Under the pieces are notes generated by a model that did no database searches, had not been told where the DNA came from, and saw only the letters and a list, made by a program, of their open reading frames with translations. From Limnohabitans sp. Rim11 (GTDB lineage Bacteria; Pseudomonadota; Gammaproteobacteria; Burkholderiales; Burkholderiaceae_C): a stretch of 64,000 bases of DNA. The stretch lies in contig NZ_CXOM01000002.1 in the NCBI RefSeq assembly GCF_001269365.1, positions 653,440 to 717,439 on the forward strand. The letters run 5' to 3'. This document shows positions 16,276 to 24,209 of the stretch, piece by piece (positions within the stretch are counted from its first letter, which is position 1; each line of letters starts with the position of its first letter). A program made the translations under genes and the position numbers.

Positions 16276-17019
16276 TTAAGAGCCAATGCGTTGAACATCG
16301 ATCAGCTTGACGGACTTGCCACCGGCTACTTCTAGCAAGATGGTTTTGTCGGCCTGTTGATTCACGCCGGTGACTGTGGACAAAACATTTACAACGGGGG
16401 TGGTGGTTTTGCCTTGGCTGGTCACTGAAGCTTTGAAGGTGTAGGCGCCATCAGGTACCTTGTTACCCGTGGAGCTGGTGCCATCCCAATAGAAGGGCAT
16501 GTCGCCAATGCTTTGAGCGCCCATGACTTGGCTGGTGACCAACTGACCTTTGTCGTTGAACACTTCCAACTTCACGCCTTCGGCGCCAGTAGGCAAGCTC
16601 ACAAAACCTTGTGCGGGGCGACCGCCTTGAGAAATGATGGCGGGGGCGCCAGGGGCTGCCACTGTTTTGCCAATCATGCTGGTGCTGCTCATCATGCGTT
16701 CGCCAGCCATGCTGTCGACATAAGCTTTCAGTGTGTCGGCCATGCCGGTGGTGGCTTCCAGTTGAGAGAACTGCGCCAGCTGTGCCACGAAGGCCTCGTT
16801 TTTCACGGGGTCCAATGGATCTTGGCATTTCAACTGTGTGGTGAACAAGGTCAAAAAGTCTTTTTGACCCATGCCGCTTGAAGTATCTGACTTGGCCGTC
16901 AAAGCTTCTTGTGCAGCTTGTGTCGTGGTTTTGATGCCGGCGGGGGCGTTGATTGTTTTGCCTGAATTGACCGCGTTGGCCGCTGCATTCAATCCGGTGT
17001 TGTTGGCTGATAAGAACAT
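16276..17019 (-). CDS. flgD: Hook-capping (scaffold) protein FlgD
   Basis: 247 residues. FlgD sits at the growing hook tip and helps FlgE polymerise. The N-terminal motif MGQKDFLTLFTTQLKCQDPLDP (seen around residues 49-70) is diagnostic; the common QLQNQDP is QLKCQDP here. The C-terminal part has an Ig/tudor-like FlgD region with GAEGVKLEVFNDKGQLV and WDGTSSTGNKVPDGAY. Located between flgC and flgE as expected. Confidence 0.95.
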   Translation of the reverse strand: MFLSANNTGLNAAANAVNSGKTINAPAGIKTTTQAAQEALTAKSDTSSGMGQKDFLTLFTTQLKCQDPLDPVKNEAFVAQLAQFSQLEATTGMADTLKAYVDSMAGERMMSSTSMIGKTVAAPGAPAIISQGGRPAQGFVSLPTGAEGVKLEVFNDKGQLVTSQVMGAQSIGDMPFYWDGTSSTGNKVPDGAYTFKASVTSQGKTTTPVVNVLSTVTGVNQQADKTILLEVAGGKSVKLIDVQRIGS

Positions 17020-17059
17020 AATGGAAGTTTCCTGATCGTTGATTTGTGTTTTTTACAAA

Positions 17060-17485
17060 TCAAGTTTTGATGATGTCGATGGTGCGCATCAACATCTGAC
17101 GCGTGGTGTTCACCACTTCCACATTGTTTTGGTAGGAGCGAGCCGCGGCCATCATTTCAACCATTTCGGTCATCTCGTTGACGTTGGCCAAATACACATA
17201 GCCATCTTTGTCGGCCATAGGGTTGCCAGGCTCTTGCATTTTTCGAATGGGCGCTGTGTCGTCCATGATTTTTTCAACACGCACACCGCCTGCATAACCT
17301 TGTTCATGGGCCTTTTGTTGGCCTTCCATGATGGTCTTGAACAAAGGGCGCTTGCCACGGAAAGCTTCAGCTTCGTTGCCGGTCACTGTGCCCGCGTTGG
17401 CCAAGTTGGAGGCGGTGGTGTTCATGCGGGTGGTTTGCGCATTGAGCGCAGAACCAGCGATGTTAAATATGCGATCAAGTGACAT
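17060..17485 (-). CDS. flgC: Proximal rod protein FlgC
   Basis: 141 residues, normal length. N-terminal rod motif (FNIAGSALNAQTTRMNTTASNLAN) and C-terminal motif (YVYLANVNEMTEMVEMMAAARSYQNN) are complete. It starts 5 bp after the flgB stop, so it is translationally close-coupled to it. Confidence 0.97.
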   Translation of the reverse strand: MSLDRIFNIAGSALNAQTTRMNTTASNLANAGTVTGNEAEAFRGKRPLFKTIMEGQQKAHEQGYAGGVRVEKIMDDTAPIRKMQEPGNPMADKDGYVYLANVNEMTEMVEMMAAARSYQNNVEVVNTTRQMLMRTIDIIKT

Positions 17486-17490
17486 GGTTA

Positions 17491-17874
17491 TTAATCTCCA
17501 CGCAAGGCACGACGAATACCGCTGACGCGATTTTCAAGAATGTTCAAAGTGGTTTGGTAGTCGGCTGCAATCTGACCAAACTTGGCTTGTTCCACGTTCA
17601 ATTCAACGGTGTTACCGTCGAAGGCCGCATTGAAGGGCACACGAAACTTCTCACCAGCTTCGTTCTCTTCCATCGGTATGGCCATGTGTGAGCGGCTGGT
17701 GGTGTTCAACGCGTCTTCACGCGTTTGTTTAAGGACCGATCTGAAATCAATGTCCTTGGCTTTGTAGTGAGGGGTGTCGGCATTGGCAATGTTGCGCGCG
17801 AGCACTTCCATGCGCTTGCTGCGCAATCCCAAGGCTTGAGCGTGTACACCCAGAGCGTTGTCAATCATGTTCAT
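17491..17874 (-). CDS. flgB: Proximal rod protein FlgB
   Basis: 127 residues. First gene of the long flgBCDEFGHIJKL(-fliD) operon. The motif VHAQALGLRSKRMEVLARNIANADTPHYKA places the rod helix at about 9-38. It is preceded by a 286-bp non-coding gap holding a near-perfect sigma-54 promoter at 17955-17970, giving a leader of roughly 70 nt. Confidence 0.97.
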   Translation of the reverse strand: MNMIDNALGVHAQALGLRSKRMEVLARNIANADTPHYKAKDIDFRSVLKQTREDALNTTSRSHMAIPMEENEAGEKFRVPFNAAFDGNTVELNVEQAKFGQIAADYQTTLNILENRVSGIRRALRGD

Positions 17875-17954
17875 GATGTGGCTTCCTTCGCGTTCATAAA
17901 ATTGCCGGTTTACCGACAGCCCGAAGAATTAAAGTTCTCCGCAATGACTTCGAT

Positions 17955-17970
17955 TGCAAGAGCCGTGCCA
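17955..17970 (-). promoter_or_regulatory. Sigma-54 (-24/-12) promoter of the flgB operon
   Basis: The minus strand reads TGGCACGGCTCTTGCA, matching the consensus TGGCACG-N4-TTGCA at every defined base, with the GG and GC doublets separated by 10 nt. It lies about 80 bp before the flgB ATG. The cognate sigma factor gene (rpoN) and an activator carrying GAFTGA are both in this window. Confidence 0.87.
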
Positions 17971-18075
17971 TGCTTTTCTTGCCGTTTTTCGATGGGTTTT
18001 TGACGGGCAAGTGACTTGATTTGTCAGGCGAGACAAGGGTTTAGGCGTGGGCCTTGAAAGCATTTGTACGCAAAT

Positions 18076-18104
18076 AGAAAAGCGGCAAACCCTTGCCGCT
18101 TTCT
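18076..18104 (-). terminator. Probable terminator after the transglycosylase gene
   Basis: An inverted repeat around AGCGGCAA-ACCC-TTGCCGCT, flanked by A-rich and T-rich arms, lies 57 bp beyond the transglycosylase stop. On the minus strand the stem is followed by TTTTCTATTT, a moderate U-tract. It would insulate this gene from the flgB promoter downstream. Confidence 0.6.
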
Positions 18105-18160
18105 ATGAATGCGAATTTCAAAGACACCAAGCAGCCTTGAACGTGGCGCAAAGAATCAAA

Positions 18161-19366
18161 TCAGCGAAGCCAAACTTTGGGCGCTTCGAGTGCGTCGTAA
18201 TCGGCTGCCTTTTGAACTTGCAAACGAGCCCGTGCGGCTGCATTGGCTGTCGGGTCTTGAGCTGGATTCAGGGCTTGGTTGATCGCGTTGCTAACAGCGT
18301 TGTTGCTCTGTGCGCCAGGCTGGTTGTGCTTGAAACTGCTGAAACCCAAACGATCAACCGCGTTTTGCATCAAACCTTGCGTAATTGAAGCGCGTGTCAT
18401 GGGCGCTTGTGGGTCACGGCCTTCGTACAAGTACTTGGCTTGCTTGCCTGGAATGCCCAAAGGTTCTTCAGGACGCTTTTCGCCGCGCGCAGCGGGATGT
18501 AAAACGGCCAAGTAGAGTTCGTCTAAGGGAACAGGACTCTCTTTTTTAAGGCCCGCCTTCTCAAAGTAGGTATCCACCAAGTGCAGTTGTTGATAAACAC
18601 TCAAGCCCAATATTTGCTTGGGTGCTTTGCCAAAGCCCACCTCGGCGGCGCCGCGGGCAGGGCCATCGCAAAATTGAATGATGCCGTGGCATCGATTATT
18701 GGACGCTTGTGGGTTCATGCCGTCGCTTTCCATCAGGGTTAAGCGGGCAAAGTCATCGGGCGAAAAATTGTGTTTGTTGGCAACTTGCAAGACTTTGTTG
18801 TAGACATCTTGTTTTTCAACTTTTGGGATAAAGCCTCTTGAGACGGCACGGTCCAAAGTTTGGCTGAGCACTGGATGCGCTACAGCGTTGATGTAGGTGC
18901 CTTTTGGCAATCCAGAAACGGTACTCGCTTTGGGGTTGGCCACCCCTGTGGCCGTGGCTGACTGGCTCGGTTGACCTGTTTGGGTCGTTAGGCCATTGGC
19001 GGATGAATTGTGGCTGGCCAAGTTGTTGGGCTGAGTTTGTCCAGCCTGCCACGACGCCAACATGTTCTGCATTTGAAGTCGTTGGCCCGGGAAAATGGCG
19101 TTTGGATTTTTGATGCCGCTGTCGGCTGCCAAAGCTTGGGTCCATCTAAACTCTTCTGAGGGGCTTAATTTGACACCTTGTTGCTGGGCTTGCTCGCGGA
19201 CGATGCTGGTTAATGTCTCGCCTGACTGAATAATTTTGACTTGAGCTGGCAATGCTTGGTCAATGGCTTTGTCCATGGCCTGCGCAAAACCTGGGCGCGA
19301 CAAAGCCACCGTGGTGGTGGGCGCCTTGCCTAAATTGGCATTGGGTAAATTTGACTCAACTCTCAT
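18161..19366 (-). CDS. LysM and lytic-transglycosylase-like protein, probably flagellar
   Basis: 401 residues. A LysM-type peptidoglycan-binding segment lies at about 43-100 (IIQSGETLTSIVREQA, NAIFPGQRLQMQN). A Ser/Thr/Gln linker follows (about 105-155), then an SLT-like domain from about 185, with DDFARLTLMESDGMNPQAS. Glu213 sits where lytic transglycosylases have their catalytic acid. Two cysteines (226 and 233) are close behind it. No Sec signal or membrane segment is visible, as with FlgJ, so export through the flagellar apparatus is possible. Its place between flgA and flgB, and the lack of a hydrolase domain in this FlgJ, suggest that it opens peptidoglycan for the rod. The role is inferred; the fold assignment rests on the motif only. 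Confidence 0.72.
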   Translation of the reverse strand: MRVESNLPNANLGKAPTTTVALSRPGFAQAMDKAIDQALPAQVKIIQSGETLTSIVREQAQQQGVKLSPSEEFRWTQALAADSGIKNPNAIFPGQRLQMQNMLASWQAGQTQPNNLASHNSSANGLTTQTGQPSQSATATGVANPKASTVSGLPKGTYINAVAHPVLSQTLDRAVSRGFIPKVEKQDVYNKVLQVANKHNFSPDDFARLTLMESDGMNPQASNNRCHGIIQFCDGPARGAAEVGFGKAPKQILGLSVYQQLHLVDTYFEKAGLKKESPVPLDELYLAVLHPAARGEKRPEEPLGIPGKQAKYLYEGRDPQAPMTRASITQGLMQNAVDRLGFSSFKHNQPGAQSNNAVSNAINQALNPAQDPTANAAARARLQVQKAADYDALEAPKVWLR

Positions 19367-19371
19367 GGTGG

Positions 19372-19387
19372 TGGCATCTTTATTGCA
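19372..19387 (+). promoter_or_regulatory. Probable sigma-54 promoter of flgA
   Basis: TGGCATCTTTATTGCA has GG and GC doublets 10 nt apart and a perfect TTGCA; the -24 arm is TGGCATC instead of TGGCACG. Transcription would begin near 19399, so the ATG at 19387 would not be in the message. Confidence 0.55.
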
Positions 19388-19398
19388 TGAACTACGTT

Positions 19399-20175
19399 AT
19401 GTTCAATCCAAGTGTCAAAACATCTACACCTGCCCAAGCCTTGATGCAAATCCTGTGCCTGACGGTTTTTTGGCTGTTCTTGCTGGCCTCGCCCCTGAGC
19501 GGCCAGGCACAATCGGCCAATTCACCCACCGAGAGCATGGCTTTGCAGGTGCGTCAATGGCTGTCTGCAAGCCACGGAGTGACCGCCAAAGAGGTGGTCA
19601 TTGCCCCCTTAGACGATCGATTGAAAGTTCAGTCCTGCCAAAAACCTTTGTTGGTAGACCATCCGTTTTCGTCTAAAGAGACGGTTCGGGTGCGTTGCCC
19701 AGACCCTGTTTGGCAACTCTATTTACAAGTGACATTGCCAAGTGGCGGGGCAGTTAACCCTGCAAATGCAGCCAAGAACCCTGCTTCAGGCGGGAAAACG
19801 ATGGTCATTGCCAAGCGGCTCTTACAAAGAGGCGCTATTTTGCAAGCCGATATGCTGGAAGAGGTTCAAGCTTCCCCTGGCAATGCCGATACCCAATTAC
19901 TGAGTACTTTGAAGGATGCCCAACAGGCAGAACTCACCAGGGACATTGCCGCTGGGCAGCCTTTGAGAATTTCCGATATTCGGCGTGCCGTCATGGTCAA
20001 ACAAGGCCAATCGGTGATGCTGACGGTGGGTGAGAAGGCCAATTTTCAGATATCTGTCAGGATGGAAGCCATGCAAGATGGCCGAATGGGAGAGCAAGTG
20101 AAGCTCAAAAACCCAGATTCAGGCAAGCAGGTTTCGGGCATCGTGACAGGGCCCAATTCGGCCAAAGGCCTCTGA
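19399..20175 (+). CDS. flgA: P-ring assembly chaperone FlgA
   Basis: 258 residues from the ATG at 19399; ATGs at 19387 and 19444 are also in frame. A Sec signal (hydrophobic ILCLTVFWLFLLASPLSG, then QAQS) directs it to the periplasm, where FlgA assists FlgI polymerisation. The C-terminal SAF-like region has VIAKRLLQRGAILQADMLE, TRDIAAGQPLRISDIRRA and GEQVKLKNPDSGKQVSGIV, the usual FlgA ending. A probable sigma-54 promoter ends at 19387, which makes the 19399 start nearly leaderless and the 19444 start (45-nt leader) a serious alternative. The longer open frame reaching back to 19252 overlaps the divergent gene and is not credible. Confidence 0.9.
   Translation: MFNPSVKTSTPAQALMQILCLTVFWLFLLASPLSGQAQSANSPTESMALQVRQWLSASHGVTAKEVVIAPLDDRLKVQSCQKPLLVDHPFSSKETVRVRCPDPVWQLYLQVTLPSGGAVNPANAAKNPASGGKTMVIAKRLLQRGAILQADMLEEVQASPGNADTQLLSTLKDAQQAELTRDIAAGQPLRISDIRRAVMVKQGQSVMLTVGEKANFQISVRMEAMQDGRMGEQVKLKNPDSGKQVSGIVTGPNSAKGL
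19445..19460 (-). promoter_or_regulatory. Possible sigma-54 promoter of the transglycosylase gene
   Basis: The minus strand reads AGGCACAGGATTTGCA; GGCA and TTGCA are kept with the correct 10-nt spacing, while the outer bases differ from consensus. It lies about 80 bp upstream of the transglycosylase ATG, inside the flgA coding sequence. Confidence 0.4.
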
Positions 20176-20232
20176 GGTGCGCAAAATGTGCTGTTTTTTG
20201 CCACAAAACCTCAAATATTTCCAAAAAATGAT

Positions 20233-20259
20233 TCAAGTTCTAGAATCTACTGTCGATAC
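20233..20259 (+). promoter_or_regulatory. Sigma-28 promoter of flgM
   Basis: TCAAGTTC (20233-20240), an 11-nt spacer, then GTCGATAC (20252-20259). Two bases differ from the best site at flaG. It lies 63 bp before the flgM ATG, which fits autoregulation of the anti-sigma factor by its own target. Confidence 0.72.
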
Positions 20260-20322
20260 TGAGCATGTCCAACCCCCTAAAGTGTGGGTTGATGTGCGAA
20301 AGAACCAGAAAGTGAGTCAGCT

Positions 20323-20640
20323 ATGACCGATGCAATTTCAAATTATGGACAGCGCGCCCAGTCGGACGCGTCGCTGCGCAGCGCATTGGATAAAGTGAAC
20401 CGTAAAAGTGGCTCTAGCAGTGCGCCTGCCGAAACGGCCGCTCCTACTGTCAGTGCCAAAGCACCTGGCCCCGATGAATTGCGCTTGAGCAATGTGGCGG
20501 CGCGTGCCATGGCCGAACCCGATTTTGACCGTGTCAAAGTAGAGTCGATCAAGCAAGCCATTCAAGACGGTCAGTATCCTTTGAACCCCCGCAAAATTGC
20601 CGAGAGTTTCCACGCCATCGAGCAAATGATTCGTGAGTGA
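20323..20640 (+). CDS. flgM: Anti-sigma-28 factor FlgM
   Basis: 105 residues. FlgM binds FliA until the hook-basal body is finished and is then exported. The N-terminal half is polar and unstructured; the C-terminal FlgM domain (about 50-105: DELRLSNVAARAMAEPDFDRVKVESIKQAIQDGQYPLNPRKIAES, given here only as a landmark) matches the FliA-binding helices. It overlaps the GTG start of flgN, so the two are translationally coupled. Its target FliA is encoded at 39080-39826. Confidence 0.94.
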   Translation: MTDAISNYGQRAQSDASLRSALDKVNRKSGSSSAPAETAAPTVSAKAPGPDELRLSNVAARAMAEPDFDRVKVESIKQAIQDGQYPLNPRKIAESFHAIEQMIRE

Positions 20641-21013
20641 GCAGGCACTATCAGTTTCTGATCAGCTGGTCCAGCTGTTGGCTTTAGAGTTCGAAGCACT
20701 CAAGAGCCAAGATCTGGACCGGTTCGAATCATTGCAGCCTGGAAAAAATGTTTTGTTGGCACAGTTGGCTGAACTGTGCCCATCCTCTGAAGATCTTCAA
20801 CAATTACCCGAGTGGGAAGCGCTGCGCGAGAAACTCATTGAATGCCGTGACTTGCACAGGCGCAATGCGGTTCTCATTGAACGCAAACTCGACACCATTC
20901 GCGGCGCACTTCACAGTTTGCGTGTGGGCGATTCTGGTAGCCCCGTTGAGGTGTATGACCGTCTGGGTCAAGTGGCGCGCTTTAGCCGCGGCCGTGGTTA
21001 CCAAGAAGTTTGA
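20633..21013 (+). CDS. flgN: FlgN-type export chaperone for FlgK/FlgL
   Basis: 126 residues, starting at a GTG inside the end of flgM (8-bp overlap). FlgN keeps FlgK and FlgL soluble and targets them to the export gate. The sequence is a predicted long-helix protein (LVQLLALEFEALKSQDLDRF, CRDLHRRNAVLIERKLDTIR) of the right size, and it ends with the common FlgN tail YDRLGQVARFSRGRGY. Assignment relies on position after flgM and the tail pattern. It converges on the FlhB-like gene with only 14 bp between stops. Confidence 0.87.
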   Translation: MSEQALSVSDQLVQLLALEFEALKSQDLDRFESLQPGKNVLLAQLAELCPSSEDLQQLPEWEALREKLIECRDLHRRNAVLIERKLDTIRGALHSLRVGDSGSPVEVYDRLGQVARFSRGRGYQEV

Positions 21014-21027
21014 TTGTCCACTTGGAT

Positions 21028-21330
21028 TTAAGGCTCGGTCGGCATTTCTTCTGGCGCTACCTTTTCATCACCAGGGCGCATGCCCTTGAGCCAATACACC
21101 CAAGACAAGACCACCGCCACTGCGGTGTAAAGCTCTTGTGGAATTTCTTGATCGACATCTAGCCGGCTCAGCAGCGCCAAGAGTTGCGGATCTTCTGAAA
21201 TAAACACACCTTGTTTGCGCGCTTCTTCTAGCATGCGCATGGCCAAATCGTCGTCACCTTTGGCGGTGACAACGGGAATAGGGTGCTTGCCATAAGCCAG
21301 CGCAACAGCTTGACGCATGTAACGGCTCAT
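21028..21330 (-). CDS. FlhB C-terminal-domain paralogue (FlhX type)
   Basis: 100 residues. The sequence AVALAYGKHPIPVVTAKGDDDLAMRMLEEARKQGV aligns with the region following the autocleavage site of FlhB/YscU proteins, and continues with DPQLLALLSRLDVDQEIPQELYTAVAVVLSWVY. There is no NPxH cleavage motif and no membrane domain, so it corresponds to a free FlhB-CC-like piece. Such FlhX proteins can substitute for the cleaved C-domain in some bacteria. The full FlhB is at 27595-28743. Here the gene ends a five-gene operon and overlaps a FliK-like gene by 4 bp, pairing two parts of the export substrate-specificity switch. Confidence 0.85.
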   Translation of the reverse strand: MSRYMRQAVALAYGKHPIPVVTAKGDDDLAMRMLEEARKQGVFISEDPQLLALLSRLDVDQEIPQELYTAVAVVLSWVYWLKGMRPGDEKVAPEEMPTEP

Positions 21331-22388
21331 GCGGACACATCCACCACCAAGCCGCGGCCTGAGGGCGTCCAGTCAGTCGGCTCTGCAGGCCTGCTACCGT
21401 GAATCACATTGAATGCACGCATGTTAAGGCCTGCAGCGCGCAGTTCATCGCCCAGCAAATAAGAGCGAGATCTGGCTTGCTCAACCACAAGGGCTTGCTC
21501 GGCCCACATGGTCAGTTCAATTTGTTGGGCATTCATCAATTGTGTTTTGAGCCACACCGGCCCCAAATCTTCTGTTTTGGAATGCACATTGACAGTCAAT
21601 ACAGGCTGCTCGCCTTCTTGGCGCGGGCCGCGACGCACGGTTAGCTCAACAGGGTTGGAATCTGCAAAAGGCAAGACCATGCTGAACAAAACTTCTTGTT
21701 GCGCTTGTGCTTGCACAGACTTGACTTGGCTGGCTTCGATGTCGTCCACCGCTTGGGTCAGTCGTTCAATGATGCTGGTGTCCGTGTCTGCAGATTCATC
21801 GGTACTCGAAATGCTCAATTCGGCAATGAGCTTTCTGAGAAGTTGCTTGGGATCTTGTGCGGGCGGCTGCATGCCCCTGGCCAACCAAACTTCTGAACCC
21901 ATGGCGCCCATCATGGCTTGCTGCAACGCAGCTGGCGTGAGTTGCGCCATAGAAAGTTGCATGCCTCGCCACTGCGCTTGCATGTCTGGTCGCTGAATTT
22001 TGCTGAGCAAGGCATCGAGCGTGCCCGGCTGCAAAATTTGGGGTAACACGGCATTGACTTCAGGCCGATAAAGCAAGTTGGCAATGCGCGAGACCAAAGG
22101 CTGTTGGTTCACGGGAACCAATACGCCGCCTTGTGCTCGCAGCCAAATGGACTCACCCACCTGAGACGTTTGCAAACCCAGTGCAGGCAAGGTTTTGCCT
22201 TGCAGCATCAGCATGGGTTGATCGTGTTCTAGCTTGACAGAAGCCTGGACCACTTGCCCCTCACGCAGACCCAATTCAGCCGCCGTGGTGGTCTGCAGAA
22301 TTGGCAGCTTTCCTTCTAGATAGATGGGGTGAACTCGGCCGGGCGCTAAGTACGCCTCGGCCCCAGAAATCAAGGGAACCGGACCCAT
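21327..22388 (-). CDS. Second FliK-like hook-length-control family protein
   Basis: 353 residues. The C-terminal part, about 225-330, has the FliK C-domain layout: LPFADSNPVELTVRRGP, LTVNVHSKTEDLGPVWLKT, QQIELTMWAEQALVVEQAR and LGDELRAAGLNMRAFNVIHG. The N-terminal part is different from the main FliK (32943-34469). The ATG lies within the preceding LysM-like gene (19-bp overlap), and the stop overlaps the FlhB-like gene by 4 bp. In the family, FliK measures the hook and switches FlhB to filament export. Whether this one works on the same gate or another late step is unknown. Confidence 0.8.
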   Translation of the reverse strand: MGPVPLISGAEAYLAPGRVHPIYLEGKLPILQTTTAAELGLREGQVVQASVKLEHDQPMLMLQGKTLPALGLQTSQVGESIWLRAQGGVLVPVNQQPLVSRIANLLYRPEVNAVLPQILQPGTLDALLSKIQRPDMQAQWRGMQLSMAQLTPAALQQAMMGAMGSEVWLARGMQPPAQDPKQLLRKLIAELSISSTDESADTDTSIIERLTQAVDDIEASQVKSVQAQAQQEVLFSMVLPFADSNPVELTVRRGPRQEGEQPVLTVNVHSKTEDLGPVWLKTQLMNAQQIELTMWAEQALVVEQARSRSYLLGDELRAAGLNMRAFNVIHGSRPAEPTDWTPSGRGLVVDVSA

Positions 22389-22798
22389 TGCCTGCGAGCC
22401 GGAAGGTCGCGGGCTAAGGGGCCGGATTCTTGTGTTTCTGCGGCAGCCGCCATGTGCGGCGCCAATATTTTTTTCACCACTTGTGCATGGTCTGGCACGG
22501 CAAGGGTGGTGCCAGCTTTGACACGTTGTTGTGGATTACCAGTAATGACTTTTGGGTTGGCTTCTACCAAAACTTTTCTCAACACCGCCGTGTTGAGTGG
22601 GCTATTGGCATAAACAGTTTGAATAACTTTGTCGACGGGTGTGCTTTGCGGCACTGTGTAGGTTGGTGAGACTGCAGGTTTGTCTTCAGTCGCATCTGAT
22701 GCCATGGCAGAACATGACAGCACACACGACACAGCTGTGAGTACGAAGGTTTTACGGGCGGCCCAGAAAGTTTGGGCAAAGCTTGGTGCATGTGTCAT
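22370..22798 (-). CDS. Secreted small protein with FimV-like LysM domain
   Basis: 142 residues with a Sec-type signal (TFVLTAVSCVLSCSAMA, cleavage near residue 33). Residues about 48-103 resemble the LysM-like domain of FimV-type proteins: VDKVIQTVYANSPLNTAVLRK, then VEANPKVITGNPQQRVKAGTTLAVP. It probably binds peptidoglycan in the periplasm. It lies between the FlgT-like and the second FliK-like gene, so a part in the polar flagellar collar or in anchoring is an inference. It is not FlgO, which is a longer lipoprotein without this domain. Confidence 0.72.
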   Translation of the reverse strand: MTHAPSFAQTFWAARKTFVLTAVSCVLSCSAMASDATEDKPAVSPTYTVPQSTPVDKVIQTVYANSPLNTAVLRKVLVEANPKVITGNPQQRVKAGTTLAVPDHAQVVKKILAPHMAAAAETQESGPLARDLPARRQWVRFP

Positions 22799-22814
22799 GA
22801 CAAACTCTTTTTCA

Positions 22815-24209
22815 TCAGTAAGGGGATGGACCCGAGCTAGCGCTTGAAGTCATCATAGGTTTAGTGGATCGTTTAGCGATGTTGGCTTCACGATTGTTGA
22901 AGCCTGCATTGGCAGGTTGAACAGCGGGTTCTTTCAGAAGGGTTTCTGTGGGCCACGCACGCCAGTTGGCTTGCGCCAATTGAACGGGACCGGCCAAAAC
23001 CACCAGCTGAGAATTAAATGGCGTCACGGTTTGCACTCTGGCCAACAAAGTTTGTGGCGCGCCATCTTTGCCTGCCAACTGTGAAGGAAAGCGCGCGGGG
23101 TTGGCGATTAAAAATTCATCGCCTTTTTTCATGCCAGCCAAACTACCCGCATTGATTTCGAGTTGTTTGCCGTTGATGGCAGTGACAGCTGGTAAGTTTT
23201 GTTGGCAGCTTAACCATTGCTCAGCTTCTGTTCGCCAGGTTTGAAGTTGCGATTCAATCAATTCACGGCTGTCGCTGCTCAGCTTGGCAGGCGCCCATTC
23301 AGGGCGAACCAAATCAAGGGCCAAAGTAAAGTGGTCTTCGAATTTGGCGGATTGCCCTTCGTTACCAACCAACTCAAAGTCAATGGTCAAGGCCAAGCTG
23401 GGATGTTTGTAAAAGTACGGAACTTCAAGTGTTTGTGCTGACAGCACTTCAGTTCTGATTTTGACTTTGGCTTGCCAGGGCAATGAAGCAGGACGGTTGC
23501 TGACCAACGCACGCTCATACGTGGTCATCTTGTTGGCCATCGAAGGGGGCGGTAAATTGTTAACCGCACGCCAAGCTTTCACGTCGCCTTGTGCTGCATT
23601 GGCAATGCCCGTGTCAACCCACTGCGATTGAAAACTGGCCAGCACAGTGCTCAACACCACGGGGTTGGATGACATGTCGATGTCGAGGTCCAAACTGACC
23701 AATTGGTTCATGGACGTGGTCACTTGCGGCGTGCACATTCGTGCAGAAGGCAATTCTGCTGGCGCAGCACTGGCTTGCTTTAATTTCTGCAGAAGATTTT
23801 TAAAACTGAATTCTTTGAGCGAACTCCAAGGCGAAGTGGCTTGTACTTCCTTGGCGCCGCTCAGCCCCTCTTTGGTTGAATTTTGCAGGTTGGCCTTGGG
23901 CATGCCTGTGGTATCGCGGGTGTAAGACAGAACACGAACGCCGCGAACTTCCATGCCATTTTTAAACGAGCTGCTTTCACGCAAACTGCCGTTGCCATCA
24001 ATCCAGCTGGTGGTGATCACTTTGGTGGGCGTTTGCAGAGACTTTTCAACCAAGCTGAGTCGAATGGCGTCCAAGCGCTCTTGGGCGGTCATGGGTGCGT
24101 CAGCACCTTGCGCAAAACCGGGCGCTGCAAAACCGGCCCAAACGCCCAAGCAAATGCTCAGGTTCCATGCCGAAGTTTTGAAGGTGGTTTTGAACAAGTT
24201 CATGATCAA
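22815..24209 (-). CDS. flgT: FlgT-like H-ring/flagellar assembly protein
   Basis: 464 residues with a signal peptide (NLSICLGVWAGFAAPGFAQG). The N-terminal portion is followed by a middle domain containing two cysteines and a C-terminal SH3-like segment at about 345-420 (INGKQLEINAGSLAGMKKGDEFLI, RVQTVTPFNSQLVVL). This order resembles Vibrio FlgT, which forms the H-ring around the basal body and supports stator assembly. The start overlaps the flgP stop by 4 bp, which strengthens the assignment because flgP and flgT are neighbours in Vibrio too. Similarity is by layout and C-terminal pattern; no alignment could be run. Confidence 0.7.
   Translation of the reverse strand: MIMNLFKTTFKTSAWNLSICLGVWAGFAAPGFAQGADAPMTAQERLDAIRLSLVEKSLQTPTKVITTSWIDGNGSLRESSSFKNGMEVRGVRVLSYTRDTTGMPKANLQNSTKEGLSGAKEVQATSPWSSLKEFSFKNLLQKLKQASAAPAELPSARMCTPQVTTSMNQLVSLDLDIDMSSNPVVLSTVLASFQSQWVDTGIANAAQGDVKAWRAVNNLPPPSMANKMTTYERALVSNRPASLPWQAKVKIRTEVLSAQTLEVPYFYKHPSLALTIDFELVGNEGQSAKFEDHFTLALDLVRPEWAPAKLSSDSRELIESQLQTWRTEAEQWLSCQQNLPAVTAINGKQLEINAGSLAGMKKGDEFLIANPARFPSQLAGKDGAPQTLLARVQTVTPFNSQLVVLAGPVQLAQANWRAWPTETLLKEPAVQPANAGFNNREANIAKRSTKPMMTSSASSGPSPY

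Noticed and set aside
19252..19398. Longer flgA start
   Set aside because: This extension overlaps the divergent gene's start, adds Trp-rich text and has no signal peptide.
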